Positions 1 through 6,509 of a stretch of 7,089 nucleotides of DNA are shown piece by piece. Numbering within the stretch: the stretch's first letter is position 1; every line of letters starts with the position of its first letter. The translations under genes and the position numbers were made by a program. The notes under the pieces are model-generated. The model saw nothing but the letters and a program-made list of their open reading frames with translations. It did not search any database and was not told the origin of the DNA. Origin of the DNA: an uncultured Eubacteriales bacterium (GTDB taxonomy: Bacteria > Bacillota > Clostridia > Monoglobales > Monoglobaceae); NCBI GenBank assembly GCA_958346135.1, contig CATVQN010000052.1, positions 1 through 7,089 of the forward strand, read 5' to 3'.

Positions 1-105
1 TTTTTCCTGTCAAGCAAGGAGAACGAATTTTTTCATTTACAGAGCTTCTTTGTGGTTTGCAGTGAAAAAACCTGCATGCCGGGATGGGTTCTGTCAAAGT
101 TTTAC
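1..105. other. Leading intergenic stretch, no gene recognised
   Basis: I see no convincing gene here. Plus-strand frame 1 stays open from the window edge to a TAA at 163-165 (54 codons). Its translation is rich in Phe, Ser and Cys, resembles no family I know, and runs through the ruvA promoter, so it is probably chance. The other two plus frames close within about 110 bases. ruvC, which often sits just upstream of ruvA in bacteria, is not in these 197 bases. No RNA gene or strong hairpin is visible; the pair TGCAG/CTGCA around positions 59-76 is too short to call. Confidence 0.5.
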
Positions 106-134
106 TTGATTCTTCCTGCGGTTTCTGGTATACT
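106..134 (+). promoter_or_regulatory. Sigma-A promoter for the ruvA-ruvB-metG operon
   Basis: The -35 box is TTGATT (106-111), followed by a 17-bp spacer and a -10 box TATACT (129-134). A TG dinucleotide at 126-127 sits one base before the -10 box, giving an extended -10 element. Transcription would start near 141, leaving a leader of about 57 bases before ruvA. I looked for the Gram-positive LexA operator (GAAC-N4-GTTC type) over and around the promoter and did not see one, so SOS control is not apparent from this sequence. Confidence 0.7.
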
Positions 135-197
135 GTTTAATTGTATGAGTGAAAATGTTTCCTAAATGATGTTGGAATTTCAAAATGGGGGAATACT

Positions 198-794
198 ATG
201 TTTTATTACATTGCCGGCAGGCTTGTGCATAAGACCGATACCTTTGCTGTAATCGAGGCCGGCGGCGTGGCATATCAGATTTTTTCTACTACGGCCTCTT
301 TGCAGGAGCTGGGTGAAATCGGCGAGACGGCAAAGCTCTACACCTATATGAACTTAAAAACCGCATCGGATATTTGTGTCCTTTACGGATTCTCCACTTT
401 GGAGGAGCGGAATATCTTCGAGATGATTCTCGGGGTTTCCGGTGTGGGTGCCAAAACGGCAGCCAGCTTACTTTCCAATATTTCCCCGTCCAAGTTCGCC
501 CTGTGCGTGGTGACCAATGATGCAAAGTATCTGTCCTCTCACACCCCCGGTCTGGGTCCTAAGGGAGCACAGCGAATCATTTTGGAGCTGAAGGATAAGT
601 TTAAGGGAATGGATTTAGAGGACATCCCGAAGGAAGAAATTTTTGCGCCGGAGACGGAGGGCGAAAACGAGGCGGTTTCTGCGCTGATGGTACTTGGATA
701 TACGGCACAGGAGGCGCAGCGTGCGCTCAAGGGTACGTCCGGCACGGTAGAAGAGATGGTAAAGGCGGGGCTGAAAAACCTGTTAAAAGGCTGA
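198..794 (+). CDS. ruvA: Holliday junction branch migration protein RuvA
   Basis: RuvA binds four-way DNA junctions as a tetramer and positions two RuvB hexamers that drive branch migration during recombinational repair. The 198-residue length is normal. An N-terminal OB-fold spans about residues 1-65 and ends in the family-typical LYGF (62-65). Two helix-hairpin-helix motifs follow (GVGAK at 82-86, GLGPK at 118-122), then an acidic linker (about 138-153) and the C-terminal RuvB-contacting domain (about 155-198). The ATG at 198 follows a GGGGGAA ribosome site at 187-193. ruvB begins 28 bp downstream of the stop, so the two are co-transcribed. Odd point: the acidic-pin segment, usually R/K-E-D-A before LYGF, reads K-T-A-S-D here and is two residues longer, so the conserved Glu-Asp pair appears missing. 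Identity is secure; the consequence of the change is unknown. Confidence 0.97.
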   Translation: MFYYIAGRLVHKTDTFAVIEAGGVAYQIFSTTASLQELGEIGETAKLYTYMNLKTASDICVLYGFSTLEERNIFEMILGVSGVGAKTAASLLSNISPSKFALCVVTNDAKYLSSHTPGLGPKGAQRIILELKDKFKGMDLEDIPKEEIFAPETEGENEAVSALMVLGYTAQEAQRALKGTSGTVEEMVKAGLKNLLKG

Positions 795-822
795 TAGACC
801 AAAGTGAGAAGGACTGTGGAAC

Positions 823-1863
823 ATGGAAGATGAAAACAGAATTGTGACAACCAACGAAATGGCGGAGGATGGCGAAACCGAACGCAGTCTGCGCCCCAAA
901 ACCCTGGAGGATTATATCGGTCAGCAAAAGGCCAAGGAGAATCTGAGAGTTTTTATTGAGGCAGCACGCCGGCGTGGTGAGGCGCTGGATCATGTCCTGC
1001 TTTACGGGCCGCCCGGGTTGGGAAAGACCACCCTTGCAGGGGTTATTGCCAACGAGATGGGAGTGAATCTGCGAATTACCTCCGGTCCTGCCATTGAGAA
1101 ACCGGGCGATTTGGCGGCGCTTTTGACCAATTTGGGGCAGGATGATATTTTGTTCGTGGATGAGATTCATCGACTCAGCAGGAGCGTGGAGGAAATTTTG
1201 TACCCGGCCATGGAGGATTACGCCTTGGATATTATTATCGGAAAGGGACCCTCCGCACGGTCAATTCGGTTGGATTTGCCGCGGTTTACCTTAATCGGTG
1301 CCACCACTAGGGCGGGGGCGCTGGCGGCGCCGCTGCGGGATCGGTTCGGCGTTATCAGTCGGCTTGAAATGTATACGCCGAACGAACTGGCAACCATTAT
1401 CCATCGAAGCGCCAATATTCTGGGCATTGAAATTGATCCCTCCGGTGCGGCGGAGATCGCCTCACGTTCCCGAGGAACGCCCAGAATTGCGAACCGGCTT
1501 TTGCGAAGGGTTAGGGATTTTGCCCAGGTAGAGTCTGACGGCGTGATTACCCGGGAAATTGCGGATCATGCGCTGAAAAAGCTGGAGATTGACCGTTTGG
1601 GTCTGGATGCGGGAGACCGCCGGATGCTTCGGACAGTCATTGAATATTACGACGGCGGTCCGGTCGGACTGGATACCCTTGCCGCTACCATCGGTGAAGA
1701 AAGCGATACCGTCGAGGATGTCTATGAACCGTATCTGATGCAGATCGGCTTTATCAATCGCACCCCTCGGGGCAGGATGGTGACTAAGCGTGCCTATGAC
1801 CATTTCGGAATTCCTTTTCAGCAGGAGAATTCCGTGCAGAATATTTCGATGTTTGATGAGTAA
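823..1863 (+). CDS. ruvB: Holliday junction branch migration ATPase RuvB
   Basis: RuvB is the AAA+ hexameric motor that, docked on RuvA, pumps DNA through Holliday junctions. The 346-residue protein has the expected order: Walker A GPPGLGKT (62-69), Walker B ending in DEIH (113-116), sensor 1 GATTR (159-163), the arginine-finger segment LRDRFG (171-176), sensor 2 around RGTPRIANRLLRR (217-229), and a C-terminal winged helix (about 255-335) that contacts DNA. All key ATPase residues are present. The ATG at 823 has an AGAAGGA ribosome site at 807-813, 9 bases upstream. The first 20 or so residues are a variable, charged leader, normal for the family. metG starts only 14 bp after the stop. In many bacteria ruvB is followed by queA and tgt; neither is here. 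Confidence 0.98.
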   Translation: MEDENRIVTTNEMAEDGETERSLRPKTLEDYIGQQKAKENLRVFIEAARRRGEALDHVLLYGPPGLGKTTLAGVIANEMGVNLRITSGPAIEKPGDLAALLTNLGQDDILFVDEIHRLSRSVEEILYPAMEDYALDIIIGKGPSARSIRLDLPRFTLIGATTRAGALAAPLRDRFGVISRLEMYTPNELATIIHRSANILGIEIDPSGAAEIASRSRGTPRIANRLLRRVRDFAQVESDGVITREIADHALKKLEIDRLGLDAGDRRMLRTVIEYYDGGPVGLDTLAATIGEESDTVEDVYEPYLMQIGFINRTPRGRMVTKRAYDHFGIPFQQENSVQNISMFDE

Positions 1864-1877
1864 AAGGAGTTAAAATT

Positions 1878-3809
1878 ATGTGTAAAAAAGAAAAGTTCTA
1901 CATTACCACAGCCATTGCCTATACCTCGCGAAAACCGCATATTGGCAATACCTATGAGATTGTATTGACCGATGCCATTGCTCGGTTTAAACGCTATCTG
2001 GGCTATGACGTGTTCTTCTGTACCGGTACGGACGAGCACGGACAGAAAATTCAGGAGCTGGCGGAGAAAAGCGGCGTAACGCCTAAGGAGTATGTGGATG
2101 GAGTTGCAGGTGAAATCAAGGAAATCTGGGATTTGATGAATACTAGCTATGACAAGTTTATCCGCACGACAGACTCCTATCACGAGGAAACGGTGCAGAA
2201 AATTTTTCAAAAGCTCTATGAGCAGGGGGATATTTATTTAAGCTCCTATGAGGGCTGGTATTGCACTCCCTGCGAGTCCTTTTGGACGGACACCCAGCTG
2301 GTGGACGGAAAATGCCCCGATTGTGGTCGGGAGGTTCACAAACAGCACGAGGAAGCCTATTTCTTTAAAATGAGTAAATACGCCGACCGTCTCATGCAGT
2401 ATATTGATGAGCATCCGGATTTTATACAGCCGGAGTCCCGCAAAAAGGAGATGGTCAATAACTTCCTAAAGCCCGGTCTTCAGGATCTTTGCGTATCCCG
2501 CACCAGCTTCACATGGGGAATCCAGGTTCCCTTTAATCCCAAGCATGTCATTTACGTCTGGCTGGATGCCCTGACAAACTATATTACGGCAATAGGCTAC
2601 CGGGGAGATGGGAAGGAGAAACCCTATGAGAAATATTGGCCGGCAGATGTGCATATTATCGGAAAGGATATCCTGCGGTTTCACACTATATACTGGCCGA
2701 TTTTCCTGATGGCGCTGGGCGAGCCCTTGCCAAAGCAGATCTTCGGCCATCCCTGGCTGCTGAACGGTCAGGATAAGATGAGTAAGTCCATCGGCAATGT
2801 GATTTATGCCGATGATTTGGTTCACAGCTTCGGCGTGGATGCCGTGCGGTATTATCTGCTCCATGAAATGCCTTTTGCCCAGGACGGTACCATCACCTTT
2901 GAAACATTGATCAGCCGTTATAATTCAGAGCTTGCAAACACATTGGGGAATCTGGTAAACCGTACTGTATCGATGATCCAGAAATACTTTGACGGAAAAA
3001 TTCCGGCAAACGGAAAGGGTGCGGAGTTTGACAAGGATTTAGAGGATACCTGCATTTCCTGCGCCAAGGAGACTGCTGCGTGTATGGAGCGACTTCGGGT
3101 TGCGGATGCCATGGATGCAATCTGGAAGATTGTAAATCGTTCCAACAAATACATTGACGAAACTGCACCGTGGGTTTTGGCAAAGACGGAGGAGGGCAAA
3201 GAGAGCCTGAAAACCGTAATGTATCATCTGGCAGAGTCCATCCGTTTTATTGCGTCCTTATTGTCATCCTTCATGCCGGACACTGCGGATGCCATTGCAA
3301 AGCAGATCGGTGCCAAGGACCTTTCATGGGAAAGCCTTTCCGAGTTTGGCGAGACCAAGGAGGGTACAGCCGTTGCGGTTCCTCAGCCGTTATTTGCCCG
3401 GTTAGACCCTGAAAAGAAGCTGGCAGAGCTGGAGGCGGAGTTGGCACAGCCTAAGGAGGAGCAGATTCCGATTGCGCCGTTTAAAGAGAATGTGGGGTTT
3501 TCGGACTTTGAAAAGCTGGATATTCGGGTGGGCAAGGTGGTTGTCTGCGAGAAGGTTCCCAAATCCTCGAAGCTTTTGCGTTTTGAATTGGAAACCGGTT
3601 CGGAGCGCCGTCAGATTCTCTCCGGCATTGCAAAATACTATAATCCGGAGGACTTGATTGGAAAGAATGTCCTGTTTATCGCCAACTTTCCGCCCAGGAA
3701 GATGATGGGACTGGAGTCAAACGGTATGATTCTCTCGGCTGAGCACGATGGTAAGCTTGTGCTGACTTCTACCTTAGAGGAAATCCAGTCCGGTGCATGC
3801 ATCGTTTAA
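1878..3809 (+). CDS. metG: Methionyl-tRNA synthetase, with C-terminal tRNA-binding domain
   Basis: This class I synthetase charges tRNA-Met, including initiator tRNA, in the cytoplasm. The Rossmann catalytic core carries the HIGH-type motif as HIGN (21-24) and KMSKS (300-304). The connective domain holds one zinc site of four cysteines (C129, C132, C146, C149; CxxC-13 residues-CxxC). An alpha-helical anticodon-binding domain covers about 370-500. A charged Glu/Lys/Pro-rich linker (about 505-540) leads to a Trbp111/EMAPII-like OB-fold tRNA-binding domain (about 541-643), which in this family supports dimerisation and tRNA affinity. The total of 643 residues is typical. The start is supported by AAAGGAG (1863-1869), overlapping the ruvB stop region, with 8 bases of spacing. 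The 14-bp gap from ruvB leaves no room for a T-box leader, so it should depend on the ruv promoter. A terminator follows the stop. Confidence 0.98.
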   Translation: MCKKEKFYITTAIAYTSRKPHIGNTYEIVLTDAIARFKRYLGYDVFFCTGTDEHGQKIQELAEKSGVTPKEYVDGVAGEIKEIWDLMNTSYDKFIRTTDSYHEETVQKIFQKLYEQGDIYLSSYEGWYCTPCESFWTDTQLVDGKCPDCGREVHKQHEEAYFFKMSKYADRLMQYIDEHPDFIQPESRKKEMVNNFLKPGLQDLCVSRTSFTWGIQVPFNPKHVIYVWLDALTNYITAIGYRGDGKEKPYEKYWPADVHIIGKDILRFHTIYWPIFLMALGEPLPKQIFGHPWLLNGQDKMSKSIGNVIYADDLVHSFGVDAVRYYLLHEMPFAQDGTITFETLISRYNSELANTLGNLVNRTVSMIQKYFDGKIPANGKGAEFDKDLEDTCISCAKETAACMERLRVADAMDAIWKIVNRSNKYIDETAPWVLAKTEEGKESLKTVMYHLAESIRFIASLLSSFMPDTADAIAKQIGAKDLSWESLSEFGETKEGTAVAVPQPLFARLDPEKKLAELEAELAQPKEEQIPIAPFKENVGFSDFEKLDIRVGKVVVCEKVPKSSKLLRFELETGSERRQILSGIAKYYNPEDLIGKNVLFIANFPPRKMMGLESNGMILSAEHDGKLVLTSTLEEIQSGACIV

Positions 3810-3823
3810 CAGAACAAGAAATG

Positions 3824-3854
3824 AAACTGCCTGATGAAAAATCGGGCAGTTTTT
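3824..3854 (+). terminator. Intrinsic terminator after metG
   Basis: A 12-bp stem is formed by AAACTGCCTGAT (3824-3835) and ATCGGGCAGTTT (3841-3852), with a single T-G wobble and a 5-base GAAAA loop. A run of five T (3850-3854) ends the structure, and an A-rich stretch precedes it. It begins 14 bp after the metG stop. It should end most ruvA-ruvB-metG transcripts, with any read-through continuing into folC. Folding energy was not computed. Confidence 0.85.
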
Positions 3855-3862
3855 CTGCGAGA

Positions 3863-3870
3863 AGTGGTGA
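3863..3870 (+). promoter_or_regulatory. Ribosome binding site that fixes the folC start
   Basis: AGTGGTGA (3863-3870) matches six of eight positions of the consensus GGAGGTGA. Its core lies about 8 bases before the ATG at 3876. The upstream in-frame ATG at 3834 sits in the terminator hairpin and has no such site, so 3876 is favoured. Confidence 0.6.
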
Positions 3871-3875
3871 TTGTT

Positions 3876-5129
3876 ATGAATTACGAGGAAAGTATTTCCT
3901 ATATCCATCAAACGCCTAAGTTTGCACGGGAGCTTGGAAATGCCATGCTGAAAAGGTTGCTGACTCACTTGGAAAATCCCCAGGATTCTCTGCGGTTTAT
4001 CCATATTGCCGGCACCAACGGAAAAGGCTCGGTAGCTTTGATGCTGTCGGAAATCCTACGTCGCTCCGGTTTGCGGACCGGCTTGTTTATCTCTCCATAT
4101 ATAGAGCGGTTTAACGAGCGGATACAGGTGGACGGGACAGAGATTCCAGATGAGGAGCTGGCCGAAATCATTACTGCGCTGCGCCAATGTATTGAGCAGC
4201 ATGATGCGCCGGTTTCGGAGTTTGCACTGGATACGGCAGCAGCCCTTTGCTGGTTCGAGAAATGCCGGTGCGATATTGTGATTTTGGAAACCGGGCTTGG
4301 GGGTCGCTTGGATGCAACCAATGTGATTTCTAAGAATTTGGTCACGGTTTTGACTGCAATCGGTATGGATCATATGCAGTATTTAGGGGATACTATTGAA
4401 AAAATTACAATGGAAAAATGCGGAATCATTAAAGAGGGCTGTCCTGTGGTTTCGGCGCCGATGCAGGAGAAAGCCGCAGCAGAGGTGATTCAAAAACAGG
4501 CAGCCTACAAATCCGCGGAGCTATTTTTGGCGGATTGTCCGCAAATGTCCGCAGAGGGCATTTGGTATGACGGAAAAAGCTACCGTTTGGGAATGCAGGG
4601 CACGTTTCAGGCGTATAATGCCGCAACGGTATTGGAGACGGTAAAGGTTTTGAAAAAACAGGGAATATCGATTCCACGAGCCGCAGTGGAGCAGGGACTG
4701 GCTGCGGCGAAAAATATGGCGAGGTTTGAGTGGTTTCAAAACAGCATTATTCTGGATGGAGGTCATAATCTGCCGGCGGCAAAAGCGCTGAAAGCGGCGC
4801 TGACTGCGCTGAAGCGGCCGGTGTATCTTTGCATTGCTATGATGGACGATAAGGATATTGAGGGATTTATTGCTGCGCTGTCGTCGATTGTCCGCAGTGC
4901 GGTGACGACGCAGATTGCAATGCCTCGCTGTTGTACGGCGCAAAGAATAGCGGAGATTTTTGCAAAACACGGCATTTTTGCCGTAACGGAGGTTGATCCG
5001 AACCGGGCGGTTGTGAAGGCTCTGGCGATGGCAAGAGAAGAAGAGGATGCGGTGGTTTGTGTCTGCGGATCTCTGTATTTTGCCGGACAGGTACGCCCGT
5101 TTTTGCAAACGGCGTTGTCGGAGAAATAG
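3876..5129 (+). CDS. folC: Folylpolyglutamate synthase (FolC, Mur-ligase family)
   Basis: FolC adds glutamates to reduced folates using ATP, keeping them in the cell; many bacterial versions also make dihydrofolate from dihydropteroate. From the chosen start the protein has 417 residues, normal for the family. Visible motifs are the P-loop GTNGKGS (46-52), the omega-loop region SPYIERFNERI (73-83), LGGRLDATN (141-149), DH at 165-166, EKCGIIK (180-186) with K181 aligning to the carbamylated lysine, RFE (283-285) and DGGHN (294-298, usually DGAHN) opening the C-terminal domain. The reading frame can be extended to an ATG at 3834, but that codon lies inside the metG terminator. Odd point: the usual F-E Mg-binding position reads F116-A117. 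It may depend on read-through from metG, since I see no clear promoter in the 66-bp gap. Whether it has dihydrofolate synthase activity cannot be judged here. Confidence 0.95.
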   Translation: MNYEESISYIHQTPKFARELGNAMLKRLLTHLENPQDSLRFIHIAGTNGKGSVALMLSEILRRSGLRTGLFISPYIERFNERIQVDGTEIPDEELAEIITALRQCIEQHDAPVSEFALDTAAALCWFEKCRCDIVILETGLGGRLDATNVISKNLVTVLTAIGMDHMQYLGDTIEKITMEKCGIIKEGCPVVSAPMQEKAAAEVIQKQAAYKSAELFLADCPQMSAEGIWYDGKSYRLGMQGTFQAYNAATVLETVKVLKKQGISIPRAAVEQGLAAAKNMARFEWFQNSIILDGGHNLPAAKALKAALTALKRPVYLCIAMMDDKDIEGFIAALSSIVRSAVTTQIAMPRCCTAQRIAEIFAKHGIFAVTEVDPNRAVVKALAMAREEEDAVVCVCGSLYFAGQVRPFLQTALSEK

Positions 5130-5134
5130 GGTTC

Positions 5135-5707
5135 CTAGGCGAGTCCGAGCAGAACGTACAAGAGCGTACCAACCACACCGCTGCCGAGAATGATCGAGAT
5201 GGCATTTGCCCGGTACTTTCTTAAAATAAATAATGCCACAGCAAAAAGAATTAGCTCAATATATCGTAAACGATCAAAGGAGGCAGAAAAGAGATCTGTC
5301 TGAAACAGAGCCAGCATTAAAATAGAAGCGCCGGCAGAGGCAATTAACGCCACAACGGCGGGACGGAGCGCCGCAAGTACAGTCTGGACGCCGCCGACAC
5401 TGCGATATTTGTAATAGAAATAGGCAAGGGTAAGGCAGATACAAAACGACGGAAGAATGCAGCCGAGACCGCAGACAATCACGCCCCATATTCCGCTGAG
5501 TGTCATTCCGACAAAGGTCGATGAATTGATGGAAATGGGACCCGGCGTCATTTCTGCAACCGTGATTAAGTCAGAAAATTCCTCCAGCGTCATCAGACCG
5601 TGGATATTGACGATTTGCTCCTGAATAAGAGGAATAGCGGCATAACCTCCGCCCACACTGAATAACCCGACCTGGATAAATGCAAAAAACAGTTTCAGCA
5701 AAAGCAT
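5135..5707 (-). CDS. Short-chain chromate transporter (CHR family), second subunit
   Basis: This 190-residue integral membrane protein is a single CHR domain. Fused two-domain ChrA proteins are about 400 residues, while many Firmicutes carry two adjacent half-size genes, like ywrA/ywrB of Bacillus subtilis, whose products act together in chromate export. Family marks are an N-terminal hydrophobic helix running into VGGG (18-21) and the signature EMTPGPISINSSTFVG (52-67), followed by several hydrophobic spans (about 70-95, 105-135, 147-160, 168-190). Its ATG overlaps the TAA of the preceding gene by one base (TAATG), and an AAGGGGGA ribosome site (5724-5717 on the minus strand) lies inside that gene's end, pointing to coupled translation and a fixed ratio of the two subunits. 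The stop lies 5 bp from the folC stop. The true substrate in this organism is not shown; chromate is by family name only. Confidence 0.9.
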   Translation of the reverse strand: MLLLKLFFAFIQVGLFSVGGGYAAIPLIQEQIVNIHGLMTLEEFSDLITVAEMTPGPISINSSTFVGMTLSGIWGVIVCGLGCILPSFCICLTLAYFYYKYRSVGGVQTVLAALRPAVVALIASAGASILMLALFQTDLFSASFDRLRYIELILFAVALFILRKYRANAISIILGSGVVGTLLYVLLGLA

Positions 5708-6285
5708 TATTTGGCGTCCCCCTTCTGTGTCCGTTTGGTTTGCATCATGAGATCAATCAGTCCGATTCCGAGGCATACAAAAATGATGATCATTGCGCTT
5801 ACGCCGAAAAGATAGGTACATACAAAGGCGATTCCCATCATGAAAATATATAACAGCCTATTTGTTTTTATCACATTTTTGGCCAGATTGATTACCACGT
5901 CAAAGATTACGGCCGCAACGCCGGCCCGCATCACCTGAAGGGCGATTGCAACATAATGATTGGTGCGAAATTGTTCGTAAAACAATGAAATGATGGAAAT
6001 GATAATCATAGGCGGAAGAATGGTTCCTAAGACTGCAGTCAGAGAACCGACAATACCTGCCATTCTGTATCCGATAATCACAGAGGCGTTGACGGGCAGG
6101 GGACCGGGCGCTGATTGCGTAATAGCTGTAACATCGAGCATTTCGTCCTCGCCGAACCATTGCAGATCTTCCACAAATCTCTTTTTCATCAGCGAAACAA
6201 TGACAAATCCTCCGCCAAATGTGCAGGCGCTGAGTACAAACATCGATCGAAATAATATCCAAAGCTTTTTTAAGTCTTTTTTCAT
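5707..6285 (-). CDS. Short-chain chromate transporter (CHR family), first subunit
   Basis: This 192-residue CHR-domain membrane protein is the first gene of the pair. It shows the paralogous layout to its partner: a first hydrophobic segment into FGGG (23-26), then QSAPGPLPVNAS (57-68) as the counterpart of the partner's TPGP-NSS signature, then hydrophobic spans (about 75-100, 108-135, 141-180) and a basic, hydrophilic C-terminus. The frame extends upstream to an ATG at 6312, but the ATG at 6285 has a TAGGAG site 7 bases upstream and begins the typical short Lys-rich N-terminus, so I choose 6285. It is transcribed away from the kinase gene, out of the shared 291-bp intergenic region. The two proteins likely arose by tandem duplication and likely insert in the membrane as one complex; this is inference from the family. 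Confidence 0.9.
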   Translation of the reverse strand: MKKDLKKLWILFRSMFVLSACTFGGGFVIVSLMKKRFVEDLQWFGEDEMLDVTAITQSAPGPLPVNASVIIGYRMAGIVGSLTAVLGTILPPMIIISIISLFYEQFRTNHYVAIALQVMRAGVAAVIFDVVINLAKNVIKTNRLLYIFMMGIAFVCTYLFGVSAMIIIFVCLGIGLIDLMMQTKRTQKGDAK

Positions 6286-6292
6286 CAAACCA

Positions 6293-6298
6293 CTCCTA
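6293..6298 (-). promoter_or_regulatory. Ribosome binding site for the first CHR gene
   Basis: Read on the minus strand this is TAGGAG, 7 bases before the ATG at 6285. It decides the start against the in-frame ATG at 6312, which has no comparable site. Confidence 0.8.
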
Positions 6299-6309
6299 AA
6301 GTTTACGGT

Positions 6310-6332
6310 CATAGCTATGCTATAATGCTATG
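6310..6332. repeat. GCTAT repeats with a perfect 10-bp palindrome, possible operator
   Basis: CATAGCTATG (6310-6319) is a perfect palindrome. GCTAT occurs three times, at 6314, 6319 and 6327, and CATAGC (6310-6315) pairs with GCTATG (6327-6332). The cluster is 25-47 bp upstream of the first CHR start, where an operator or leader structure would lie. No regulator gene is adjacent and no binding protein can be named. The TATAAT at 6321-6326 on the plus strand has no -35 partner. Confidence 0.35.
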
Positions 6333-6461
6333 TATTTGTAGAATCAGCCCATTTCATACATATTTATTCAGATTATCTTTTTTCCTGTAACAAAACAAGA
6401 CCCTTTTCATTACATTTGGTTTACATCGTAAAGTTTGTGCGGTTGCAACTTTTTCAATTCC

Positions 6462-6477
6462 ATATACACATATACAA
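6462..6477. repeat. Tandem 8-bp direct repeat next to the kinase promoter
   Basis: ATATACAC (6462-6469) is followed directly by ATATACAA (6470-6477), seven of eight bases matching. It ends 3 bp before the -35 box of the kinase promoter, a position used by activators. It may equally be simple low-complexity sequence. Confidence 0.3.
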
Positions 6478-6480
6478 CTA

Positions 6481-6509
6481 TTGACAATTTTACTTTTTTG
6501 CTGTACTAT
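6481..6509 (+). promoter_or_regulatory. Sigma-A promoter for the pyridoxamine kinase gene
   Basis: A perfect -35 box TTGACA (6481-6486), a 17-bp spacer and a -10 box TACTAT (6504-6509, four of six) form a good housekeeping promoter. Transcription would begin near 6516, giving a leader of about 60 bases before the ATG at 6577. Confidence 0.75.

Noticed and set aside
1..165. Open frame at the left edge that could be the tail of an upstream gene
   Set aside because: The translation resembles no known family, is rich in Phe, Ser and Cys, and overlaps a good promoter; 54 codons open by chance is plausible.
727..1170. 147-residue minus-strand open frame opposite ruvA/ruvB, with similar long antisense frames opposite metG and folC
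   Set aside because: These are mirror frames of well-conserved genes and have no ribosome site or recognisable motif.
1864..1877. T-box leader for metG
   Set aside because: Only 14 bp separate ruvB and metG, leaving no room for a T-box.
6298..6326. Perfect TATAAT on the plus strand at 6321-6326 as a promoter
   Set aside because: The hexamer 17 bp upstream is AAAGTT, a poor -35 box, and the kinase has a far better promoter at 6481.
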